DNA of 64,000 nucleotides from Pempheris klunzingeri. Lineage: Eukaryota; Chordata; Actinopteri; Acropomatiformes; Pempheridae. Positions 24,923 through 37,600 of this stretch are shown piece after piece. The translations under genes were made by a program, and so were the position numbers. Where the stretch lies: contig NC_092035.1 in assembly GCF_042242105.1 (NCBI RefSeq), positions 12,123,477-12,187,476 of the forward strand. Reading direction: 5' to 3'. Position 1 is the first letter of the stretch. Every line of letters starts with the position of its first letter. Under the pieces are notes generated by a model. It did not search any database. It worked only from the letters and a program-made list of their open reading frames with translations, and was not told where the DNA came from.

Positions 24923-27900
24923 TGACATACGAAGGCAGTGATGCAGCGTCCACAGACGGTGGTCTTGAAGTCGCTCTGCAGCTCCTTCTTGATGGCGCTG
25001 GTGGTGTAGAAGCCCTCAGCCAGCAGGATGATGGCGTAGACGAAGAAGAAGGAGGCGATGCCGTAGATTATGTACTGAAAGATCTGGATCCTGAACACAC
25101 ACACACACACACACACGCACAGAGAGGAAAGAAAAATGTTGGAAAAACCTAAGAAATAACACAAAAGCTGCTGATCTCAGTGTAGCGTGAACAGTTTCTC
25201 ATTGGGGATCAAGCTTCCCTTTGACAGTAGGAACCATTGTGAAAATAATGTACCAGAAATAGATGTTTTTGGGCTCTTTGATGGATAAAATGTTGTGTTT
25301 TTTGAGAATACCTTGACTCTCTCTGTGAATACTCTCACTTGAGACATTTACTAGTTTTAGGGTATTCTGAGGATGGCTCTCCTCGACAGATTTAATAACT
25401 GCAGGGGTAGTACCAGTGTTTTCACTGTTGTTTCAAGGCTTTCCACTGAAACTATTAACGGGGCCAAGAGCTCATCAATGATTCATACATTAGGATATTA
25501 TGCTCCTTTAGTTTTTGTGAAAACTCGCTGTGAAGCACCTTATTCCATTATGTGCTTTAGTGTTTTATTTTCACTGATAAAGGCAGATTTCGGGTGGTGC
25601 AACGAAGAACTTACACCATAGCGAGAGTGGCGTGGTCACTGGTGACCCTGGAGAAGTGGTTCTCCAGCATGGTCAGGGTGCCGGTCAGCGCCACGTGGCC
25701 GCAGCCGCAGAACAGGGCCACGCCTGAGAAGCAGAGGATGGTGGCCACCAGGGAGGCATACGGCACCCCGCCCAGACATTTGATGCAGCACTCGAAGCAT
25801 CCTGCAGGGGGAGACAAAAGGAGGGTTAGCTGACTGATGTTGAAACGTTCCTGTTGGACATTTCCCATACAGCTAAAAGTCCTTTGAGGAAGATACAAGA
25901 ACAAACAATCTAGGTCAGATTTGAAAGCAGGCAAATATCAAACGGAGCGAACTGAACTGTCTGCAGCTACATGACACCTCATGAAGAGGCTCGAACGGGC
26001 TCTGGTGATGACACCCACTGCAACCCCCTTTGTCCACTGCCGCTTAAACATTACTTGTGCAGAAACCTGCGTGGACGTTCATGCTGCTGGGGCTGAATCA
26101 AGCATGCGAGCTGCTGAGAGTCACGCTCGTCTCTCCGAGTCTAAAAGAGAGGAACAACACTTCTTCTTGTCAGGCATGTCGAGCGGCTAATCATAGCATC
26201 TTTCACAGTTAGTGCGTTCACTTTGAGCTCAGCTGGGAGTGCTGAATATTACATGTAAGCCGCGCTACAAGCTCACATCCTACACTGCTCGATAAGACTT
26301 CTCCCTCTTGTCTTTAAAGGCACATTTCAAACTTGACAAGAGGCCTTGAAAAATGGGCCTGCACACCTTGCATATATTTCCATCTTTCTCCAGCATTTTG
26401 CTCATTTTTCACACCTCCAAAATGATGACTGATAGAAAATCATCCCTTGTGCTCGAGCAGTTTCTACAGAATGATGATGATGACGATGATGAATTAATAA
26501 ATTCGTTTTCCATTAACGGTGGCAGCGCGCGAAGCTTCCTGAGTGATCTATGAGCTCAGGATGCAGGTCCGGGGAAATCTGCTCCCATCACAGTCAAGAG
26601 GATAAAGAGGAAAGAAAAGGAGGGAAAATAACACATTGTATTGAGCACAAGAGTCGCATCTTATATAACAACCCCTTAAAAATAGCTCCTCCAGCAAAGC
26701 AGGAAGTTACTCTGGGAAAAAAAAAAAAAAACGACAAATGAACTGTCTTGTGTGTGCCACTTTGCTGTTTCCATGACAACCTGCTCCAACTGGCAACTCT
26801 GAAGCATCATTATTTCATATTCAGAAGTTTGCTGAATCTAAACATTCTTCCAAACCTTTACTAAACCCTCTGTACATCCACTCTTTTTCTAATGGAGCGC
26901 CCTGGCCAGGTAGTGTTATAGACTAGTCGACAGTTGTTATTGACGAGTTTAAAAGGCCAGATTGATTTCAGCCACACTGAGGGGAAGAAGAATCATCGAT
27001 AGCATCACTGCTGATTTGCTCAAACCACTTTTGGTTTAGAATGAAATCTCTAATGAATGGAGTGGCATGAATATTGGTTCGGCTTCCAGGCGATGAATCC
27101 TAAAGGTGATTCCCTGACTTTGTGATTTTTAACTAAATGTCTAAACAACTATTGGATGGTTTGCAATGAGCATTTGTACACTACACTCACAGAATGAATC
27201 CTCTTTTCATCTCGCCATCATTGGGTTTAAATTTCTTTGGTTTATGACCAAATACCTGCAAAACATTTGCTGAACATCGCCATGTTTATGCTGTCATTGT
27301 TAGCATGCTGATGTTAGCTGTGCAAAATTACAGTCTGACAGAGACATTAGCTCTTAGCGACAAAGGAAAAGTCGATGTGGAAAAGTAGTTTGTTTGCTGA
27401 ATTGAGTTTTGCATAACTGCATAAAATATACAAATCAAAATAAGTGAAATAACTTTATACAGAAAGTTTAGTAATTTCATTCCACAAAATTTGATTATTT
27501 CAGCAACTTCACAACAAAAGTTTGAAACCTTAATTGTAGGCCCACTCATCAGATTTATGATTAATCATCTTGTGAATATTAACAAACAGCTGGTAATTTA
27601 CACAAACGTTCTGGTACTAACAGACTTTTCATTAGTCTTAATACAGAAAGTCCTTCTCTGATAAGAACAGTTTTGTCCTGTTCACTTGTGGTGACCCCCT
27701 TCTGCTGAAGCTTGTTTCGGAAGTTTCTGACCTCGGAGTGGGGTCGTGTGCCGGCACACACTGAAAACCCCTCCTCTCCTTCTCTGAGTGATTTAAAGCC
27801 CAAGCCATAAATCTAAGATGCAACCCCTTCTCTCTGAAGTGTGCTTCTGCTGAAGACTCCGCGTTGCGTAACGCAGCGGAGGCTCGTTGCATAATAGATC

Positions 27901-30900
27901 CAAATCCTATTAATGTTAATGAAGGAAGCGGGCTGATGGAGAGGTGGAGCTGATAAGGCTGGATGGCTCTAAACTCCTGAGCTGAGAAACAGGCCAGGCC
28001 TCTGGGGGCAAGGGGACGCTGCAATAGACTCGCTGGTCGATACAATGACGACCGGGAGACTGTTTAAAAGCTGCTCTTTAATGACACTCTATCCTGCAAA
28101 AAACGCCAGTCTCAACAGGTAATGCAGTATATTAGTCTTCCTGTCTTTTTTACTTAGACAAGAGCGTAAAACCCTTCCAGAGGATGTGCTAATCCTGCTT
28201 TTTCACATGCAAATCAAGAATTTCCAGGTGACGTTATCTTGATATTCATGGACTGTACCTCAAAGTAGGGAAATTAGCCTTTTTGCAGATTTTGCTCCAC
28301 CTGAATCCAAGATAAATTTCAACAGGGTATGACTAGTATTTAAGGTTCTATCTTTTCCCTGCCCCCATGCAGCTTTGTGGATGAATTCACACGTTTCTTT
28401 TAAACACTGGACGGGCCCCTCATCTGGTCCGCCTGTGGCTACGACTGTTCGTCAGCCTCAGTTTTAAAGTGCGCTAATGGGAACCAGACAGGCCGGAGTG
28501 GTCAGCTCCAGCCGACCCTAATGGAAATCAATGGACTATTCATTAGAGTAGAATTTAGGTGACACACCGAGGCCGGCCCATCGCTCTCATTTTATACCTC
28601 GCTACATCTTGCTACCTCTCGTCTCTGCCCTGCTTGTCTTCTTCTCTGCTCTCTTTTTGAAATATGACTGCATGCCTCCGCTGTACTTACAGTGAGGCAG
28701 CTGGAGTTAATCGCTTAGACAATATGTTACGCTCCTGTAACGATGCTGCATCATATATCATCCCAGCAATCTCAGACCAAGGACGATGCATCAGGTTGTG
28801 GAGACATGTTACAGGCTGTCTGTGAAGGCGCCTGAACACCAGCTCGCAAATGTGAAAGAAACGATTTGGGGATTTCTGTCACCTGTTTTGTCAAACAACA
28901 GAACGGCAAATAATTTGACAGACAGGAGCTACAATTAAGGATTAACATCCCCTGCTGTTAAAGCTTGTTCTCCTTCCAAAAGGGCTGTTGTGGCCTGCAG
29001 GACAAAACTAGAAAACGTTCCTTAGCTTAAATTAGGATTGCAATTTGCTCTTTTTTTCCACCGATAGAGACAAAAGAGAAAAATGAGAGGAGGAGATGAA
29101 GGAAAACCAGAAAGGGAACGATGGCAAAAGCGAGAACTATCGTTGAGATAAAGGAAAAGCAGAGGTGAATGGAGAGGAAGAGCCAGCAAGAGATCGATAG
29201 AAAGCGAACCGAGAAACAAAGGGAAGAGGAAAGGGAGAGACGAAGGTGAAGAAAGAGGTAGAGCAAGCGAGGAAGAACAGAGAAAAGAACAGAGAGAGAA
29301 ACTGTAAGCGAAAAGCACTTCTTGGCCCCAGGGCCGGCGAATAGCAGTTGCCATAGCAACGTGTTACCCACGACCCAGTTCAGTGGTAGCGTAGTCCTTC
29401 GCAGCCGCTTCATGCATGTACAGACACCGATGTAGAGTGATGTAACCTCAACCTAAAGATTGGTGCTAAATGGTGACAACAGTCAAAAATAACAGAAAAA
29501 AAACGTACATGATGTGAAAGCAACTGAAGTGATGGAAAAACATACGCAAGGAGAGCGCTGCAAAGTATCTCTACCTATATTCTACTGGTTAGGATTTGGG
29601 AAATGGGTCAAACAGACATTGTATTGTTTAACATGAATTAGAGATAGATGGCGAGAGAGGATACGATTGTTTTATTTTATCAGTTCTGCATAAAATTCAT
29701 TACACAAGAGAAAGTGATGCAGACCACTGATACACATCCAGCTTGATTCCTGTGTTTTCAAATGTAAAAACTGGTTTTCACTGAGACATGATTGAATCTG
29801 CATTAATTAATTTGGCCACTTGGTCAGCAGGAACAAGCTACAACTGTTAATATCTAAAACAGTTGATATGGTGAACATGCTAGATTTACACATCCTGCAG
29901 ATACGGGGCAACATAATCATTCATTTGTGGCCTTATGCACCTGATGAAAATTCAAGCTGTCTCTTTTAGCGCTGTTTTTGGTCTCCACCAACTACCTTTC
30001 TGGCTCTCAATCAGTTAAATGCACCACTATGTTCACCAGCTAGCCGCCAAATTTGTCTGCTGTTTGGTGCTTAGCAGGTAATGTCCAGTGGGTTCATCAG
30101 AACTGTGTTGCTGGAAAACTAAAAAGCTCAATGAAGCAGTGAAGAACTGCAGTCTAATGTGGATTTGTCACGACAGTAGACACGGGCTATGACAGCTTTT
30201 AAGTTCAGGTTACCGTCACCAAGGCAGCCTTACTTTTTTAGGTTGACATCTTTCTACTCTACTTGATACATTTCTAAAATAATCATGCAGTTCCAGTGCC
30301 TTTATGCAACATTGCACAACTACAGACAGTTAATGATTTTTGAGAAGCTGTGCAGCTGCACAAGATATGAAAAAAAAAATTAAGACTTTGTCCAAGAGAA
30401 ATTGTCCAGCGCCCCCTCATGTTAATTCATCATTATTCCTAGTTCTCCCTGCAAAGAAGCTGTTTGTGTCCTCTTAACAACATCTCCAGCAGCAGATAAA
30501 CCACACAGTCGATACAAAGCCTCCATTTGGTTTTGTCTTTTTTAAATCACATTCATATTCCGAGTCGTCGTATTGGACAAGAGAAGCATTCAGGCTCTTT
30601 GATTGGATGAAAAACGGCTGGAGACAGAAGTTGTCACAGACTGCTGACGTCCTTTGTGATTATGCTCCGCTTCCTGTCAATCACCTGACGCCCACAACTT
30701 TCAGTGAAGGGTGTTCGCCTTACAAAGTTCATTCCGACATTGTCACAAGGTTTGAATTTGTAGCGTTTGCATTTTAAAAACAATAAAACAATTTAATCAG
30801 TCATCTCTACAGAATACAGCCAGTATTTCTCTAGCACCAGTGATTTCCTTGCTGCCATGCCTATAAAGCAGAGAAGAGAGAAGGTTACACCGACTCTCCT

Positions 30901-33900
30901 GATTGTTAATTATTTGCTATAAACTGAACAACCCAGTGGCACCGCATGATTATCGCCAACTGTTCGTACGGACAATGCATCTGCCAGGAATAGCGTTAAT
31001 AAAGCTTTGTGAATATTTCAGCGGCCGGTCTGGTCCCTGCTTGCGGCTGTATTCCAATTTAGAAGTGCTGTATTCATTATGGGGCAATTTCCTCAATGCA
31101 TTATGGGTAGATTCCCACAAGAGCTGAGGAGAACCTCAGACAGAGAGAGAGAGAGAGACAGAGAGAGAGAGGGAGAGGGGATGGGTGTGGGAAAGTAAAG
31201 GCGAAAGTGATGGGAGGGGGATGGATGGCTGCGTCTACTCTGGTTGAGATGAAAGCGAAGTCCCATCTGTTTGATGGCAGCAGACTTCAGCCACAACAAC
31301 ACACACACACACACACAAACTCGTAACCTAAGCTTGGGAGATTTCCGTCTTTCCACTTCAGTTGAAGGATAAAATGCCACTCTGGGCTTTTATGAAACCG
31401 TTTTAAAATCCATGAGAGAACATCAAAACCGCATCGTCACGAAGTTACAAACAAAACTGTTTCCTTAAAGGATGATTCCACTTTATAACAACTCGGCTCT
31501 CATTTTTCTCATTGAGACAGAAAAGTATTTGGTTAAATCTGAGAACACAGCGACATAGCCACAACAATGTCCAACAGGGAAAGACACACAAATGTTGGTA
31601 ATCATCATAATTCTTTTGTCTATAAAATGTCTGTGTTCTGAACGCAGCAGCTTCAGTCCCCATCAGTGTCTACATGTGATGCATTCAGGCACAGAACTGT
31701 GTGAATGGCTCACGCACTTTAGCAGCCTTCAGAGCCAAATGCATAATCACGGCAGATACACAAGTGACACGCAGAAAATAGACTTGAAGCAGAAAAATAG
31801 CTTTAGTCACGGTTATGTGTACAGAAGTCAATCATGTGTGTGCATGTGTGTGCATGTGAACAAATGACTAGAAAATGTGGCTAGAATTCCTACAGAAGCT
31901 CCTAGAGTCCAAAAGCTTAAGATAATCAACATAGTGTCATATAAATGTGAAGAAAAGCAGAAAACCCTACAAAACTGGGAATCTTGAAACCATCAGACGA
32001 TGGCAAAACGACTCAGACAACTAATCTATTATCAAAATAGCTGCGGATTAATTTTCTGTCAGAGTTATTCAGTCGATCACCTGTAATGATGCGTTCAGGT
32101 AATTTGTTTTGTCCCCATTTTTCAGTTCTCAGCAATCAACTTAGTGATGTTATAACTACTGATAGGAACAAAAGTAAGTTGTAATAAAGTGGAATTATCC
32201 TTCAAAAGCTGAAAGCTTTTTGGCACACAGAAAATACTTCAGGATATGTATTTTGTTTAATTTCCTCTTCAAATCATCTTGACCTCTTCCTCACCTCACA
32301 CACCCATCTGATAACCAACACATTATCGAGGCAAATGTTTTCAGTAATCGGCTTGTTTGCGCTGTTGATCAAGAGGACACAATATGCTCTGAGCCAGGTA
32401 AGAGGATGACGCCAGCCCCCAGCGCCATTCCCAACCACACTTTCTTTTTTTCCCACGGTACATAACTGACCCTAATCTCCTGTTTGTGAGAAACCTTTGG
32501 CTGGTTATGCAGCATTATGAATGCCACAAGGTCAGCATCTGGCCGGGCGTAATTGAGCATGATGGACTCTCAAATCCCGTTCTCTGCACTTTGCTGCATG
32601 ATCAATACTTTTATCCTGCTGATTCCCTCCATCTCCCTCTTTCTGTGGCCAAACTGGACTAAATGCTGACAGCTGGGTGAGGGGGTCAACTCCCAAGACG
32701 CACAGCAAACAAGCCCACCCCGGCTGAATGTAGAAATACATACAGTATGCAGACGCATGAGTGGATACAGATAAAAAACACACATACTGTTGTTCTGGTG
32801 AAAATAGCAATCAGCTTCTTGGTATGGTTTATCTTCAGGCAATCTCATAATTTGGAGTGAATAATCACACAATATGATGCAAGAAGGCTGCATTCGTGTC
32901 CTTTAGGCCTATTTTATATAATGAGGCAAGTACAATTAACAGCAGAGCATTAAAAGGGTGTCTTTAAAAGTGGCAGGCTGCAGGGTGCAGTGGGTGGCCC
33001 TGACAGCAGATCGTCCACTGACCGCCTACACAGGGTGCAAACTCACGAAACAGCTTTCAGTTGTTTCTTTGTGATCGAAGCAGGATCACCTGTCCTGAGC
33101 TGCCGTCTGCCGGCTCAGCAGAGCGAAGTGAACACTGTTATTTTGAGTCCTGTTCCACCAAAATGTAAAATGGCCCCTCTGGGCAGAAGTGCGGTGCCAT
33201 CAGACTGAATGGCTCTGTCGTTACGCAACCAACTTGTCTAATGTCGCTTTGCCTGAGATGTCAAAGAAGTCGGCGGCCCTCCCCTGGCCCGTGCGCCTTC
33301 ACTCCACCCTCCTCACCCTGATGTGATTATGGAGATTCACTTTCCAGCAGCCTCAGGCGCTCTGTGAGCACTGTGTGAGTGTGTGAGTGTGTGTGTGACG
33401 CTGGCACATGGGCCTAAGTGAGCATGGACTCTCAATATGAGTAACTGAAGAGAGCCTCATTTGCTGTAACACAGATCCACTTTCTGTGAAGGCTGACTTC
33501 ACACAATAGGTCTTGTATGTTTTGTATTCATTCGACAGAAGAAGATCCAAAAACAAAGCTTATATCATCATGAATAATGTGACCGTTTTAAAGCAGGACC
33601 AAAACAGAAACTGAGAGACAGGATGACCTACACATCATACAGGCCCCGTCATTTCTCCATGTCAGTCATGGCTAATGATGACAAGTGCTAATCGGCATCA
33701 GGCGTTTTATGGGCTATGCATGAGAGGAGCAGATTGGACATCAGTGGGTGATGGAGGAAGGCCAGAGGAGGTTGGCATCACTCAGGAACAAGGCATGCTG
33801 CGCCAACCTGCCACTTGCTGCTATTCATATACCCACTGCAGACTGGGGTTCAAACAGAGATGCATTGTTGGAGGGTGATTACTCTGTACTGATAGCTTGT

Positions 33901-34655
33901 GCATTTGTTTTTACATTCTTGCAATCTGTTGCTCCTTTCTTGCAAATAGTTGCCTGCAACTATTTCCCGATGCCTAAGGTGACATCAAACGTCTTATTTT
34001 GTCATTGCAACAGCCCAAAATCAATCAAACGGTTATTAAATTTAGATCGATATAAACCAGAGAAAAGCAGCAAGTCCTCACATATGACACTTCTCTGATT
34101 GTGCTCTTGTTGCTCAATATTTTAAGCACTTATCAGTTTTCTGTAATTGTGATGTTCAACCACAGGGACTGCTGGCTAGCAAAAGTAACGCAGACTCACT
34201 TAAAATTAATAATTGATAAGCAAATTTGCTGCAAATTAACTTCAACCAATTGACAATTCAGCTCTCGGATTTTTTCACATTAATATTTAAATGTTACTTT
34301 TTACTTGTGTATTGATTTACTTATTTTTTAATAAATAAATGCCATGCTTTTTTTTTTTTAAGGTAGGAAACAAACTATGGAGGCATCATGCAAAATGCCA
34401 ACAGGACACATTCATGCTGAACAGTGTTTGATTTGTGAACATGAAAGCAGACAAAGCACATTTAAATATAAATCTGACCACTGTGTGGGGACGGAGAGGG
34501 CTGAGTACCAACACAACGGTGAACCACACGGTCTCGCCTACACGTGTGCAAAAATAGAGCTTTTCCTTCAGTGCAAGCAAAGCACCGACAGACATTCCCC
34601 TAAACCACTCCTGGTCATTGACACGTAAACAAATATAAGCGCACACACCGACCCT

Positions 34656-34698
<43 letters not shown>

Positions 34699-37600
34699 CC
34701 AGATGGAGGCTGACAGCATGCTTTGGGCAAATGGCTTCAAATGAGGAACACATGAGCCTCTCCCTGTGTGACGGCTTTCACATGCTCCCACAACCTCACA
34801 CACCTCCGGGGCGAGAGGAGAATAGGCGAAGAGTGTGTGTGCATTACTGTGTGTGTGTGTGGGGGGGGGGAGAGAGAGAGATAAGCAGGAGAATCAGGAT
34901 GAGACAGAGAGGAGATGAGTGTCACTAGATTTGAGCAAGAACTGGAACTTTGTTTCAGTTTCTTTGCATGCAAATTAAACTGAAAGCACAGCAAAAACTC
35001 AAGCCAAGAATATACTAGAATAGACCCTCTGATTTTTTTTGGTTGTCTGGGACTTAAGATGTTACCACAACATCCTCTTGAAGCCTGCAAGTCACAATTA
35101 TCATGAACAAACACACTTCTTAGATCATGAGTGTCCTGACACAAAAGTGAGTGTAAGGACTTTCAAAAATGTAAAAAAAAAAAAAAAAAAAAATCCAGTT
35201 TATCTTCATGCGTACGTTTAAAAACAGCTACAATTTCTTTTGTCCTCAATATTTTTGTCACTGAAAAACTAATTGAGGTAATTGATGGAGCTTCTTGATG
35301 AAGGCTGTGGTTGCATTTAATACTTTTTTTTTTTTTTGGAGCATCGATCTAGTGTGTGGGAGACTTTTTATTCTTGATATTGTCGTTGGAAAACTCCCAC
35401 AAAGAGATGAAACTAGAGAGAGAGCTTCTGCCTGAGTGAGAGGTGGGTATGTGTAACAAAGTCAAGTAGGAGACGGATGCCGATAACAGTAAGTCTACGC
35501 AGTGGATGGTATGTGGGTGCATGAGAGAAAAGCAGCAGCACAAATGGTGGAAATGTCCAAATCTGCTGCTATTACACTGAGCTTTCCCTCCAGTGGGGAC
35601 ATTTACATGCAAATTGTAAGCTTGACTTTGGTGTTTGGCAAATATCGAGCAAACTAAATTGTGATGTCCAACAGTTAGCTAGTATAGATTTCAAACAAAT
35701 TGTGCTTTTTAGCATGGCTCAAAGACGCCAACATGCAGAAAGTGGTGATCCATTAATGGTGAAATAAGTTTTATTATATAACCCAAATATTAAGTATAGC
35801 TACTTAACGTCTGTAATGCAAACAGGGAGCTAGTAACTAACTATTCAGCATGTAGAGCAAATAATTTTCTAGCATGTAGGGCAGCCTACATGGCACTGCA
35901 TGGTGTGTTCTCCATTCTAACTGTGACCATTAGTGCTCTGCATCATGTTTTCTCCACAGGAGGGGCACCATGGAGAACACTTTATCACATTTTCTCCACT
36001 GGTTGGTCACCATGGAGGGGACTTGATCTTGTTTTCTTGCACATTGGGTCACCATAGAGATGACTTCATCGTGTTTTATCTCCATCCAAGAGGCACTGGT
36101 GCATTGAATCGCCTCATCTTGGATTAGACAAGCACATCCAAAGCGCATCCACCATACCAAACTGTTCATTTATTTTTTTTCTATTTGAGCGAAGGGAAGA
36201 AGGTGTTTGGATATTGTGCAATTTTGCCATTAGCAAAGCAGTAGTAGATAAATGTGTATAGGCTGACTGATTAATTTTACCCCTTTTCTGCCGTAAAGTT
36301 ATCACACACATACAAGTGCTGAATAATGAGTGACTTTTACTCCTTAAAGAGTGTGGAGAAGAAGCTTCTTAGGATTTGTGTGTGTGGCAGCAGCGATTTG
36401 CTTTGGCCTGTAAAGTGGATTACAAGGCGTAACAACGCTGAACCAGGCAACATGTTCATTCAAGAAAGGAGCAGAAGTCACCATCGGTCAACTTCTAATA
36501 TTTACAGTAGACTTTTACTTTTAATGATCCATAAAGGATTAGAATGTTTTATGAAACACAAAACAAGTTATGCTTGATCTACTGTAAGGTCAAGGAGGCA
36601 GGGAAGGGAACTTGTCCAATATTTATCGGCAACACAGACCAAATGTCAGCACCAGCAGGGAGAACGGTCCCGCTCCTCTCCTCTCGCCTCATCATCAAAC
36701 AGGGGTTGGCCTTTAGATTCACAGCCTCAACCAGGACTCAGCTGGACTCTGTTGTTGTTTTTTTTTTTTCTCAACTGACCCCTGTCGAGTGGTAAGAAAT
36801 TGTACCCTTCTGGCTTGGGCGTTATCAGAAAGTCACCCTGGTTCATTTTCACATCTTGTAACATCACTGTCACTCATTGAAGGTTTCAGTCTGGAGAGTT
36901 TAGAGCTGCAGTAATTTCATTATCTGCTAAAGTTATTGTTTGTCCAATGAAATGTCAGGAATATTCCAGAGCCAAGGGCGACGCCAGTCCAGAGCCACAG
37001 ATATTTAATTTGCTATCATAAAAAAACAACAACAGATATTCCCATTCATAGCTGGAACTCTTCTGTCAACATATTCAGTGGTACCAACCTTTTCCAACCC
37101 CTCAACAGAAGTTCAAAAGCCCAAAGAGCTATAGATTGTTACATTAAAGGCTTATCAGAGGCTTAAAGAGGCAAAAGTAGCCAGTATTTCATATAAAAGA
37201 ATAAATGGCAGAAATGTTTGTATAAGTTGGTATGACAAAAATCAGTTTTTATTAATCTTATTTCTTTTAATCATCTTGTGACAGATTTAGAGGTTGGGTA
37301 CCACTGGACTAATCCATCAATCGACTAATTGTTTCAGCTCTATGTGAGTTATAGCAATAAAATCAATCTAATAACCAAGACACAGATCCATCAAAGAAAT
37401 GACAAGACCACAGATTCTTTATTATTTTCTTTCATGGTGTAACAAGCGACCACAAGAAAGTGACCAATGGAATTTAGCAATGAAAGGAATAGTTTGACAC
37501 TTTGGGAAACATGTTTGTTTGCTCACCAGCTGAGAGCACAATGTCTAAGAAGCTGCAGCCAGCAGCCAGTTAGAGTAGTTTAGCTTAGCATAAAGACTGG

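Noticed and set aside
29022..29413. Overlapping 110-128 codon hydrophobic minus-strand frames
   Set aside because: They arise from a GA-rich plus-strand tract, giving Leu/Ser/Phe-rich translation without family resemblance.
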